Shown here: piece by piece, positions 13,736-25,690 of the stretch
How positions within the stretch are numbered: the first letter of the stretch is position 1
How the letters are laid out: each line of letters opens with the position of its first letter
Assembly: GCA_003339415.1 (NCBI GenBank)
Contig: PDHQ01000131.1
Coordinates: 25,249-89,248 of the forward strand
Source: Ophiocordyceps camponoti-saundersi (nom. inval.)
Taxonomy: Eukaryota; Ascomycota; Sordariomycetes; Hypocreales; Ophiocordycipitaceae
Length of the DNA stretch: 64,000 bases
Direction: 5' to 3'
Position numbers and translations under genes: made by a program
Notes under the pieces: model-generated
Databases searched by the model: none
What the model was told of the DNA's origin: nothing
The model's input: the letters and a program-made list of their open reading frames with translations, nothing else

Positions 13736-15214
13736 TTAATTAGTAATAAAGCTAGGTTATATTACGGACTTAATTACCTTTTATTACTTAAAACTTAGTT
13801 AACTAATATAAGCTAAAATACTAGCTTCGTTATTATTTAACCTTAGTTTAGATTAGAAATAGAAAAATAATTTAGATAGTAAATATTTATTAAAGTACTA
13901 ACTCCTAGGAAATTATAATTATTATTTCGATAATATATAGATATATTTTAACTAATATCTAGTTAATAACTTAATAATTCGGATATCCTAATACTTAGCG
14001 ATAACTTACTATAAGTTAATATTATCTATTTTTTCTTCTTTTTATTTTTAATTTAGGATTTTTAAGAACTTATTTTAATTTTAACTTAAAATCTTATTAA
14101 CTTTAAATTAATTTTAATAGTTATTCTATAATTATTATTTACTAAGCTTTTATAAATTTAATATTAGAAATCTCTTATAATTAAGTTAATTTAGTAATAT
14201 ATAAAAGATAAAAATAATAAAAGATAATAATAATAAGAAAAGAAAAAGTAAAATCCTTAAAATTAAAGTCCCTTACCCTTACTCCTAATATAAATATCTA
14301 GGAGGGCGTAATACGTAATAATTATATAAGGCTAGCTAAATAATATTACTATATTAGTAATATTAGTTAAATATTAACTTAAATATAAATAAGGATTAGA
14401 TTATTATTAGATTTATTTTAATATATTAGTTTTTATATAAAAGCATATTATTACTTATAAATATAGTAAAAGCTTACGTAAAAGTAATAATAGCTAAAAT
14501 AGTTTATTAAGTTAGTATTAGTTTATATAAAATTAAGTTTTAATAAGTTATATATATATTATTATATTAAATACCCTTTTTAGTATATTAATAATAAGTA
14601 ATTATTAATTAAGAAACTTATTCTTAATAAGCGTTAATTTTTAGCTTTTACTTACTTATATAGCTAATATAATTTTAGTATAAGGGTACCTTTTTAATAT
14701 CGCCGCGCTTAATATTATCGTATTACGCTTAAAATAATAGCGTAAGCGGCGGCGGGGATATAATAAGATTACGCTTAGCGGGTTATATTTAATAAGATAT
14801 AATAAGCGTCGCTACTAGCGTAAGCGATAGTATTCGTAGGCGCGGGCGAAAAGTAATTATAGATATTATAAAAGGAGCTTATAAGGGGCGCGTAAAAAAG
14901 ATAGGAGTAAAATACGCGTAATATATATTTAAAGCTAAGTTTAGAGTATATTAGAAGCTAAGTTAATCTTAACTTATAGCTAATATAAATTAAAGCTAAA
15001 ATTAATATATTTTTACGCTATTAGTAAATTAAAGCTTTAAGAGTATTATTATCGTTAATATTATTTTTAAATTTAAGATTCGAAATAATAATCTAATAAC
15101 CGCGCGGAGTAATAAGCGTATAAGGGGGCGGTTTTAATATATAATAGATCTTAAGTTAAGGTTAGTAAAAGCTTACTACGATATTAATTTAAGATTAACT
15201 TAAACTTACCTTTT

Positions 15215-15252
<38 letters not shown>

Positions 15253-16190
15253 GTAAAAGGAAAAGGAAAGGAATAAGGAGCTTAGGCGCGGGGTAATTTA
15301 TAGGTAAGGTATTAAGTTATTAATTTACCTTACTAAATAAAGTATATACTTACCCCTTTTATAGGTAATATATTAGTATATACCGACCCCTTTTACGGAT
15401 ATAAGAGGTATATACCTCTTAGGTATAAATACCCCCCCCCCCCCTCTAAAATTTTTTTTTTCTTTCCCTTTTTATAATTACCTTAGTCTTTCTTATCTAT
15501 TTTTCGCAGATAATTTAACGATAATTTACTAAGTATTATATTCTTTATTTAGTATATTATACTATATTTATTTTTTATTTCTCTAATTCTCGGACTAAAA
15601 AGAGAAAAAGCTATTAAGGAAGTATAATACCCCTACTATGCCCCCGGGGCTATAATATAAAGAAGAATAATATATATTATAAAGGCGTTAAACCGCCCTA
15701 GGGGTATAGTAATAATAATCGAATAGTAAGGATAAGGCTAGAGATAATAAGACTAAGTTAACTTTAACTACCGGTCCCGTAGCTATCTTAAAATAACTAA
15801 AGCTATAAAATTAGCTAATAAACTTAAATATTTTATTATAGCGTTATATTATATTTTCTTAGCGATAATATACGATATCGCGACTATTACCTTATAGCCC
15901 TTATCTACCTTTAATAACGCGAAGGGACGATATAAAAGATAATTCGATACGCGTTACCTTAAAAGGTAATATTAAAATTAGTAAGAAAATAATCGGATAT
16001 CTACCCGATATTAACTTAAACTTATTAATAAATTAATAAGGTAAAAAATATCTATAAGACCTTAAATTATATAAGTTCTTAAAGGTAGAAAAATAATTTA
16101 ATTTATAATAGCTACTAAAAAAACTTAATTATACTTTCACTACTTATATAATAAGATAAATATTCCTAACTAGAAAAGAAAAGTTATTAA

Positions 16191-16697
16191 TATTAGAATA
16201 TATATATTACTAGCTACTTAGGAATATAATATACGTTAAATACGCGTAATACGTATTATAGAGATTACTATCTTTATATAAATAAAATAGGAGGTTAGAG
16301 GTATATATAAAAAGAAGTTAAACTTAAGATAATATTAATCTAAGACTAATATAATATTAATATAATATATATTATTAATATAATAGGAATTAAAGGTGAG
16401 AGGGAGTATAGCTAGAATATATATATAATATATTTACTTTTTTATACTTTTTAAGAGAGAGATAAGTTATAAGTAAAGTTATTATTTAATCTTTTATAAC
16501 TCTATTAGCCGGAGTATATTATACGGTAAATATAATATTTCTATATACTATATAATTTAGATAAGTTACCTAAACCCTATTATCTAAGTTAATATAATAT
16601 ATATATTCTAGGTTTAATTTATTAATATCTCTACTACGAGAAGTTTATAATACGACTCTAGCTACTTATTCGGCTTAGGAAGGATACCTAACTAATA
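16191..16697 (+). repeat. L2 right LTR
   Basis: This LTR pairs with 13,229-13,735 and ends CCTAACTAATA just before the GATAT target duplication. Confidence 0.9.
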
Positions 16698-17422
16698 GAT
16701 ATATTAGGAGCCGCCTTATATAAATTAATACTTAAAGGAAATAGCTATAGCTAATAATAAATAATCGCTATACCTAGCTTTAAGGCGGGAGCTTAGAATA
16801 TTAAGAAAATATCTAAGTTTAAGGTTAATTAGAATATATAACGCGTAATTAAGAGGAGAGCTACTTAGCTTATACTACTAATTTCTATTATAAAACTAAT
16901 AATTAAACTAATAAATAAATAAGAAAAAGATAAATTAGATAATTATATTTAATTTTTTATAAATAGAATTAATAATAAGGATAAATAGCGTTCGTTAATA
17001 GATAGTATATTTACGAAAATACTAATAAAAACGCTAATAAAATTAATACTAGCTAAGCTAATAACCCTAAATTCTACTAAGGCGATATCTATTCTAATAA
17101 GCTAACTAATTCCCTTTTAAATAACCCTGTTAGGTAACTAACTAATTCCCTCTTAAATAACCCTATTAGGCTTATTATAGAAATCTATTAGATAGGGATA
17201 GATAAAGATAACCCCTACTTTTAATTTTACTACCTAAGTTTTAATAAAGAAAGTCGTTATATTTACTAAGGCTGCTGCCTCTAGTTTTACTACTTAAGTT
17301 CTAATAACTATTACCTCTAAGGCTTCCACTACCTAGGTTCTAATAACTATTGCCTCCGAGGCTGCTGCCTCTACCGTAACGGCTCTAGGAAAGATAGTTA
17401 CTTTATAAATATCTATTCTTAT
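16698..17422 (+). pseudogene. G1 extra ORF, middle part, with short tandem repeats
   Basis: This is the continuation after L2, matching G2 at about 29,345-28,700 in reverse (shared start GATATATTAGGAGC versus TAATATATTAGGGGTAGC). Near 17,225-17,395 there are three imperfect tandem units beginning CTACCTAAGTTTTAATAA, CTACTTAAGTTCTAATAAC and CTACCTAGGTTCTAATAAC, at spacings of about 60 and 39 bp. This repeat stretch keeps several TGC codons, so it has fewer RIP changes than its surroundings. Function is unknown. It is interrupted at 17,422 by L3. Confidence 0.6.
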
Positions 17423-17930
17423 TATCGGTTAGGCATCCTTCCTAAGCCGAATAGGTAGCTAGAGTCGTATTATAGACTTCTTAAGGTAGAGATACTAATA
17501 GATTAGACCTAGAATACGTATACTATATTAACCTAGATAATAAGGTTCGGGTAACTTATCTAGATTATATAGCGTATAGGAATATTATATCTACCGCACG
17601 ATATACTCCAGCTAATAGAGTTATAAAAGATTAAATAATAACTTTACTTATAACTTATCTCTCTCTTAAAAAGTATAGAAAAGTAAATATATTATATATA
17701 TATTCCTCCTCCTACTAACTACCTCCTTATCCTCCTCCTATATTAACTTCGTATATTATATTAATATTATATTAATCTTAGATTAGTATTATCTCGAGTT
17801 TAACTCCTCTTTATACGTATCCTTAACCTCTTACTTTATTTATATAAAGATAGTTATCTTTACGACGCGTATTACGCGTATTTAACGCGTATTATATTCC
17901 TAAGTAGCTAGCGATATATATATTCTAATA
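17423..17930 (-). repeat. L3 left LTR
   Basis: This LTR begins TATCGGTTAGGCATCC, the least mutated reverse-orientation start, and ends TATATTCTAATA. Confidence 0.9.
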
Positions 17931-20509
17931 TTAATAGCTTTTCTTTTTATAGTTAGGAATATATATTTATTAAGTAAGTAGTCTAAGTATAATTAGGTTC
18001 TTTTAGTAGCTTTTATAGATTAAATTATTTCTTTACTTTTAAGGACTTATATAATTTAGGACTAATAGATACCTTTACTTTACTAATTTATAGATAAACT
18101 TAGGTTAATATTATACCGATATCTAATATATTTTTTAATAATTTTAGTATAATTTCCTAAGATAGTATACGTTAAGCTATATATCGCGTTTTCCTATTAT
18201 TTATATTTTATAAATAGTAAATAAGGTCTAGGTAGTAAACTTAATACTATATATTATTACTAATATAGAGCCTAACGCTATATATTATCGGCCGCCGCTA
18301 TAAACCGGTCCCTTAGCTTAGTAGCTTCTAGGCTAAGGGATTAGTAAGTAACTCCCTTAAACTTAATATAAGCTAGCTATAGGGATATTACTAAGGCGTC
18401 TTATTTTAAAAACCCCCGGTAAATACTAGCCGCGTAAGGGGGAATCTCCCCTATTAACCGGTAAACCCCCGTAGCTAGCGAGGGTTATCTCCTTCCTATA
18501 ATACTAAGCGTTCTTTTACTATAATATTTATAGTTTTACTAGGTTATTATAGTTTTTATATTACGATACCCCTAGGGCGGCGTGATTCTTAACCTTAGGG
18601 GTACCGTAATCCCCTAGTAGTATTTTCTTTCTAATCCGAGGATTAGAGAAACGAAGAATAAATATAATATAGTATATTAAATAAAAAACGTAATACTTAG
18701 TAAACTTTCGCCGGGTTATCTGCGAAAAATAGATAAGAAAGACTAATATCGTTATAGAGAGAGAAGGGAAAAAAAAAAATTTTAAAAAGGGGGGGGGGGG
18801 TATTTATACCTAGGAGGTACGTACCTCTTATATCTATAAAAAGGGTTAGTATATACCGATATATTATTTATATAAGGGGTAGGTATATACCTTATTTACT
18901 AGGGTAAATTAATAACTTAGCACCTTACTTATAAATTACCCCGCGCCTAAGCTCCTTATTCTTTTCCTCTTCTTTCTACTTTTATTATTATTATTATTAT
19001 CGTTATTATCGTTATTATCGTTATATATTAGAGGTAAGTTCGAGTTAATTTTAAGTTAGTATTATAGTAAGCTTTTGCTAACCTTAACTTAAGATTTATT
19101 ATATATTAGGACTACCCCCTTATACGCTTACCGCTCCGCGCGGTTATTAAATTATTATTTTAAGTCTTAAATCCGAGAATAATATTAATAACGACGATAT
19201 TCTTAAGGCTTTAATTTACCGGTAGCGTAAAAGTATATTAATTCTAGCTTTAAATCGTATTAGCTATAAGTTAAGATTAACTTAATTTCTAATATATTTT
19301 AAACTTAGCTTCGAACGCGTATTACGCGTATTCTACCCCTATCTCCTTTACGCGCCCCTTATAAGCTCCTTTTACGGTATCTGCGATTATTTTTCGCCCG
19401 CGCCCGCGAATACCGTTACCTACCTTCGCGGTAACGCTTATTACGCCTTATCGAGTATAACCCGCTAAGCGTAATCTTTTTATATTCCCGCTACCGCTTA
19501 CGCCGTTATCTTAAACATAGCGTAACGCTATTTAGCGCGGTAATATTAAGAGGGTGCCCTTATATTAAAATTATATTAGCTATATAAGTAAGTAGAAGCT
19601 AAAAATTAACGCTTATTAAGAATAAATATCTTAATTAGTAACCGCTTATTATTAATACGCTAAAAAAATATCTAATATAATAATATATATATAGCTTATT
19701 AAAACTTAACTTTATATAAACTAATATTAACTTAATAAACTATCTTAGCTATTATTACCTTTACGTAAGCTTTTACTATATTTATAGGTAATAATACGCT
19801 TTTATATAAGGACTAGCGTGCCGAAGTAAGTTTAATAATAATCTAATCTTTATTCGTATTCGAGTTAATATCTAATTAATATTATTAGTATAGTAATATT
19901 ACTTAGCCGGCTTTGCGCGATCGTTACGCGTCGCGCCCTCTTAGATATCCGCGTTAGGAGTAGGGGTAGGGGACTCTTAGGGATTTTACTTTTTTTTTTT
20001 TTTTTTTCTTATTATTTTTATTTTTTATTATTTTTATCTCTTATATATTACTAAATTAACTTAATTATAAGAGATTTTTAATACTAAACTTATAAAAGCT
20101 TAGTAAATAATAGTTACGAAGTAATTATTAAAACTAATTTAAAGTTAATAGGATTTTAAGTTAAAATCGAAGTAAGTTCCTAAAAATCCTAAACCGAAAG
20201 TAAAGAGAAGAAAGAATAGATAATATTAACTTATAGTAAGTTATCGCTAAGTACTAAGATATCTAAATTATTAAATTACTAACTAGATATTAGTTAAAAT
20301 ATATTTATACGTTATCGAAATAGTAATTATAGTTTCCTAGGAGTTAGTATTTTAATAAATATCTACTATCTAAATTACTTTTCTATTTCTAATTTAAATT
20401 AAGGTTAAATAATAATAAAGCCGGCATTTTAGCTTACGTTAATTAACTAAGTTTTAAGTAATAAAAAGTAATTAAGTTTATAATATAACTTAGCTTTATT
20501 ATTAATTAA

Positions 20510-21017
20510 TATCGGTTAGGTATTCTTTCTAAGCCGAATAGGTAGCTAGAGTTATATTATAAATTTCTTAAGGTAAAGATACTAATAAATTAAACTTAGA
20601 ATATATATATTATATTAACCTAAATAATAAAGTTCGGGTAACTTATCTAGATTATATAGCGTATAAGAATATTATATTTACTATACGATATATTTTAGCT
20701 AATAAAGTTATAAAAGATTAAATAATAACTTTACTTATAACCTATCTCTTTTTTAAAAAATATAAAAAAGTAAGTATATTATATATACGTTCCTTCTCCT
20801 ACTAACTACCTCCCTATCCTCCTCCTATATTAACTTCGTATATTATATTAATATTATATTAGTCTCGGATCGGTATTATCTCGAGTTCGACTCCTTTTTA
20901 TACGTATCCCTAACCTCCTACTTTATTTATATAGAGATAGTTATCTCTATAACGCGTGCCACGCGTATTTAACGCGTATTATATTCCTAAGTAGCTAGCG
21001 ATATATATATTCTAATA
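20510..21017 (-). repeat. L3 right LTR
   Basis: This LTR begins TATCGGTTAGGTATTC and ends TATATTCTAATA. It has the same length (508 bp) as its partner. Confidence 0.9.
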
Positions 21018-22013
21018 TTTATAAAAATAGCTATTTTATAGATCCTTATATTAGTAGTAATAATCCCGCTTATACTTAAGTAGCTATAAGCCGCTTAAAT
21101 TATCTATATAATAACTATAAACTTAAATATTTATAAGAGAAAAATATAAACTATATTAATAACTAAATAATAAGCTAAAATAAAAGTACTTATAAATATA
21201 ATAAGCGCTAAGATAGAAACGCTTATAATTAATATAAATAAGTAAAAAGTTAGATAACTAATTAAATAATAAATTATAATAAATAAATAAAGAGATTAAG
21301 AAATAACTAAGATAAGAGAAATTATCTGCTATAAACGTACGGAATTTTAGATAGTAATAAAAATAAAGCGAGGTATTAAATAGATAATATTTATAAAGGA
21401 AAATAAAAAAATAATCTTTATAATTTATAATAAATTAATATAGATACTTAATTAGATATCGCTTTAATTAAAGAGACTCCTAATAGATATAACTAACGCT
21501 ACCTAATTATAAGGGGCTATTAAGGAAATATTATAAGATATTTTCTAATTAATATTAATTTAGAAAATTATTAAAAAAATAATATATAATATTTTTTAAT
21601 TTACTTTAATTCGAGATATTATCTAAACCCCTCTAAGTATAGTTATTAAGTTAATATTACGCTAGGTAATAAAAGCGTCCTTTAAAAAGTTCGATAAATA
21701 GATAATATTAGACCTATTTATATAATATTCTAACTAGATACCTAAATTAAAAAGGCCTATTACCGCTACCTAGTTAAGTAATAGAGTAGTTAAAAAGGTA
21801 AAGCTATTAGACTAAGGATAAGAAAAAAGGTTTTCTATTAAGTTAAGCGGGTTAACGGAAATTAGAGGCACGCCGCCCTAACTTAGGCTATTATTTAGGC
21901 TATCTCTAGAGGATTATAACGGAGAGATTTAAACGGGTTACGATAGAGAGATTTAGATAGAGGAGGTAGTTATAAGCGACTATAATAAAGATACCCCCTA
22001 CTTTATTAGATAG
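21018..22013 (+). pseudogene. G1 extra ORF, C-terminal part, to the 3' LTR
   Basis: This is the continuation after L3 and matches G2 28,690-27,596 in reverse. The plus strand is rich in Lys, Glu and Asp codons with RIP stops. The last part (21,930-22,013, with GATAGAGAGATTTAGATAG and ATACCCCCTAC) is conserved in both gypsy copies next to the LTR and is where a polypurine tract would lie. No known domain was recognised. Confidence 0.55.
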
Positions 22014-22200
22014 GTATTAGAGGATAAGGTATTAGAGGATAAGGGATTAGAGGAAAAAGGGGAGAACTTAGAGAAATTATTATTATTATTAGACTTACTA
22101 TTAGACTAATATAAAAGGGATCACGATTACTAATACCCTAACGTATAATACTATACGATCTAATCTGATCCTATAATCTAAAACCGATCGAGGGATTTTA
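22014..22200 (+). repeat. G1 3' LTR
   Basis: This 187-bp LTR starts TATTAGATAGGTATTAGAGG and ends CGATCGAGGGATTTTA. It matches both 196-bp LTRs of G2 (27,400-27,595 and 55,429-55,624) in reverse. Its right edge is fixed by the switch to chromovirus integrase codons at 22,201. Confidence 0.85.
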
Positions 22201-22930
22201 ACGCCTTACTAGCTTTTTAGTTTTTACTTAATAACTCCTTCTCCTTAGTTATTAAAACTACGCTTAGTAAGTTATTTATTAGATTCTAAATAGATAATAG
22301 TCTCCGTTATCTAAGTAATTAAGCTTCCCTTAAATTTAAGGAAATATTAAAAGATAAGGTAGTTATCTTAATTATTTATACTTAAGCTACGATAAAAAGA
22401 TAATATAATAAGAAATATCGAAAGCTTAAGTTTAAGCTTAGCGATTAAGTTTAGCTAAAACTTAGGAAAAGATATTCTATTCCTAATAGATAAGTAGCAA
22501 AGCTTTCGGAATAGTAAACTAGGCCTTTCTACGTAATTAAAAAAATCGAATATCTAACTTACTAATTAAATCTTAATAATTTTATAAATATCTATCTTAT
22601 TATATTAGTTATATGATTTTAATTAGCTAATATTTTAAGAGAATAACCTAGCCCTAAGCTTAATACTAATAACTATAAGATCGAACGAATTCTTAATAAG
22701 AGAAAGGTTAAAAGAGGGCGAGGCGCTACTTAAATAAAATACCTTATATATTAGAAAAGATACCTAAGTAATAATATCTAATAGGTAGCTAAAAAGGATT
22801 TCTAATAAAAGGAGATAATTAAAAAATTCGAGAAAGAAAAAGATAAGTTAGAAGCTAAGCTAGAAATTACTAGGAAAAAATATATAAATATTTTTAAAAA
22901 GTACTAATTATTAGAATAAGGTAAATAAGT
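22201..22930 (+). pseudogene. Gypsy element H: integrase C-terminus and chromodomain relic
   Basis: The plus strand, ignoring stops, reads as the last part of a chromovirus polyprotein. It has a segment like the conserved post-catalytic integrase region (near 22,205-22,300), a basic KRQYNKKY-like stretch followed by KLSDQV (22,395-22,455), then a chromodomain-like block starting KIERILNKR (about 22,678-22,705) with a K-Y-L-x-Y strand and a final helix near 22,780-22,810. Chromodomains of this family target integration to methylated-histone chromatin. G1 is inserted immediately upstream. The remainder of H is not seen in the window, and its 3' LTR is not identified. Confidence 0.7.
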
Positions 22931-25690
22931 TACTTAGTAATAAACGTATAATATCTTTAGGAAATAATAAACTTAATATATTACTATTTATACTAGATTT
23001 CCCTTTATTTTCCTACCTTTTTTCTTTTATTTCCTCTATCCCCTATTTATCCTCTCTTATTCCCCTTTATATTACCTATCTTTATTATATCTTTCTATAT
23101 ATTAGTCTTTATTCCCCTTATAATTATTTTTTTTTATCTTCTAATTTTTTTTATTATCCTTATATTATTTCCTTTCTTTTATACTTAAAATTAATCCTCC
23201 TTATAATAATCCCTATTATTCCCGTAATAAGATATACCGTAAGTTATTTTACGAATAACTAATTTATACTCCCCCTATACTTATATTTAAAAGCTTTAAA
23301 AAAGCTATTTAGCTATTCGAAAACCTTATAGCATTTTAATATTTATTTAAATCGCTTACTTATAAACTTAATAATTAGAAATTAAATAATTATATAACTT
23401 TTATTACTTAGAAATAAATATTATAAAAAAAGGATCTAATCTATTATTTAGTAAATTAGATAATTATATCTATTATATTAATAGGAAAATAAAGAGATAA
23501 GCTAATAGAGAATAATTCCTTAATAATAAGGATTATAATTTTAAGTACTTATTTTTAAATAATAAATACTCTAGCTTTAACTATTTTTTATTTAAAATTT
23601 CTAAGGTTATAGCGCTTAAATATTCTATTTAATAAATTACTATAATATCTTCTTCTACCGCTAGCTTTACCTCTAAAATACTAGCCGCCTTAATAAGAAA
23701 TTATAGCTGCTTTTTATTACTATATTCCCTCGCTAATATTAAAGGAAATATTTTTCTATAATTTAAATAACTTAAAAAGAACTATTATAGCGTATACGCG
23801 CTATTAGAAATTATAAAAGATTATATTAAGGGCTTAGTTAGCGGGTAAGTTTATTAGGAATTAAAAAAATTAAAAGAGATTAAGAGAATCTTAGCTATTA
23901 TCTCTTATATTAATTACCTTAGAAAAATAAAAAGAATAATATTAGTAGCTATAGAAAAGGAGATTAAGGTTAAGGGAGTAGCTCCTATTTTTAGTAAATC
24001 CCTAATAAGGCGTTTTATTACTTCTCTTATTTTAACTTAATAAAATATTCTTAAAATTTCTAATAAGTAAACTCGCTTTATTTTTTAATAACTTAAAACC
24101 CTTATAATAGTCTCTAAAATTACAATTTAATTTTAAGAAATTTTAAAAGCTAATAATAACTTTCTAATAACTTATTATAATAATTTAATCTAAGTTATTA
24201 AATACTCTCTTACTTTTTTTATAATATATTATAATAAATAAGCTTTAATATTCTAAGATATAGATATTACTTTAATTTAGGTAATTTACTTTAATAAGTA
24301 CCTTACTAAATATAATATTTCCCTTAGCTTAAGTTATATAGTGGAAATATTTAATATTAGCGATAAATAAATTATTAATTTCCCTATTTTAATACTTATT
24401 TTACTTAATACCCCCGCTTTTAAAAATATATCGCTTAATATTAATAAAATAGCTATATTTATTAATAAGAAGTTTATATTAAATAATTCTAGTAAAATTC
24501 TAAAATTTTATAAAAAGAATTAATAAAACTTATATATTTATATAAAAAAATAGATATATCTACCTAATAAGGGTATTATTATATTACTTCTAGCTATTAC
24601 TATTAATTATATATTTTTTTTAGCTTAAAGCGATATTATTAGAAATAAAATAACTCTAAACCCTAATAGTATACTTATCTTTAATATTTTAAATTTAATA
24701 AAAATAGCTTTAAATAATATTACTAAAAAGCTATATAATTAGAAAAATAGCTTAGTTAAACTTACTAATAATACTAAATATATAATAACTATTAAGCTTA
24801 TTAACGCTAATCTATTTATCGATATAATAATAAATTTAGACTTTTTATAGCTTTTTATATAGTATTAGCATAAACTATAATAAAGAAATATATTAATAAC
24901 GCGCTTTATATAGAAAGTATATATTATACTATTTAACTATTAATAAGTAACGGCTATTATATCTATTTAACTATTACTATATAATAAATCTTTAAATTAT
25001 TTAACTATTAATATATAATAATACTTATATATACTAAGCTTAGGTAAGAACCCCGTAAATTAGTATATTTTTAGTATCGTTTCTTAATATTTTTATAATA
25101 TAATATTAGTTATATATTATTTATTCTTATACTTTATACGCTATAAATAAAGAAAGAATATTAGCTATAATAAGAAAGCTAGAGCTTATTTATTATAAAT
25201 TACTTATAATATACGCTTAAGAATAGGCGTAAACTATTCGTAATATAGTTAATTTTACTACTATTCCTAATATCCTAAACGCCTCTATTTTTATAAATAT
25301 ACTATACTTAAAGCTATAAACTATATCTTTTATATTATTTATAATAAGATTATTTATATTTACTTTTATATTATCGCTATAACTTATATATCTAAATAAT
25401 AAAAATAGTAAGATTTCCTTTATTTTATTTTTTTAGTTTATATATTATATTATATCTTTCTTATTCTTATTTTTTTTTCTTAATATTATAATATTTTTTA
25501 TTATAATATATACTTTTCTATATATATTTAATATATATTAAAATTTTTTTTATTATTCTTATTTTATTTTTTTATTTTTTTCTTATTTTATATAAATTAA
25601 TTTAATTCTCTATATATAAATCCCTAATAATATTTCTTAATCTATAATTAAATATTATTATTAAAATTAATATAAAAAAGCACTTATTAT
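22931..25690. other. Unassigned, very AT-rich degraded repeat DNA
   Basis: 2.8 kb with almost no CpA and very low GC. 22,985-23,220 is a pyrimidine-rich plus strand (runs such as CCTTTATTTTCCTACC) that could be the 3' LTR of H. 23,230-25,100 reads as a heavily broken plus-strand frame with no motif I can name. 25,100-25,680 is nearly pure A/T. There is no second copy in the window and no RNA gene was recognised. Confidence 0.5.

Larger units (their letters stand above)
13229..16697 (+). mobile_element. L-family non-autonomous LTR element, complete copy L2
   Basis: This 3,469-bp element has 507-bp LTRs at 13,229-13,735 and 16,191-16,697. The target duplication is AATAT (13,224-13,228) against GATAT (16,698-16,702), one G-to-A RIP change. 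The interior (13,736-16,190) is homologous to L1, L3 and L4, has a 13-C run at 15,432-15,444 and an AAT microsatellite near 15,220-15,250, and no coding signal. The host is the extra ORF of G1: G2 has uninterrupted sequence there (around 29,345). Confidence 0.92.
17423..21017 (-). mobile_element. L-family non-autonomous LTR element, complete copy L3
   Basis: This 3,595-bp element is in opposite orientation to L1 and L2. It has 508-bp LTRs at 17,423-17,930 and 20,510-21,017. The target duplication is CTTAT (17,418-17,422) against TTTAT (21,018-21,022), one C-to-T RIP change. The interior has the 12-G run at 18,789-18,800 and an ATT/ATCGTT microsatellite near 18,975-19,022. Its left third (about 18,240-18,510, with GGCCGCCGCTATAAACCGG and GTAAACCCCCGTAGC blocks) lacks a counterpart in L1 and L2, suggesting an internal insertion or a diverged subfamily. 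Confidence 0.92.
4196..22200 (+). mobile_element. Ty3/gypsy retrotransposon G1, RIP-inactivated, with nested L insertions
   Basis: G1 is collinear in opposite orientation with G2 (27,400-34,100). With its four insertions removed it is about 6.9 kb. The plus strand reads, with many TAA/TAG stops, as reverse transcriptase (YIND-type catalytic box near 5,365, ancestral YxDD), RNase H (about 5,870-6,300), integrase (about 6,400-8,440), then an extra ORF region (12,600-13,228; 16,698-17,422; 21,018-22,013) and a 3' LTR (22,014-22,200). The protease and gag part present in G2 is missing, so the copy is 5' truncated or its 5' end is rearranged. Insertions at 7,121, 8,450, 13,229 and 17,423 each have a 5-bp duplication. 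The 3' end abuts integrase codons of element H, its apparent host. Confidence 0.85.
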
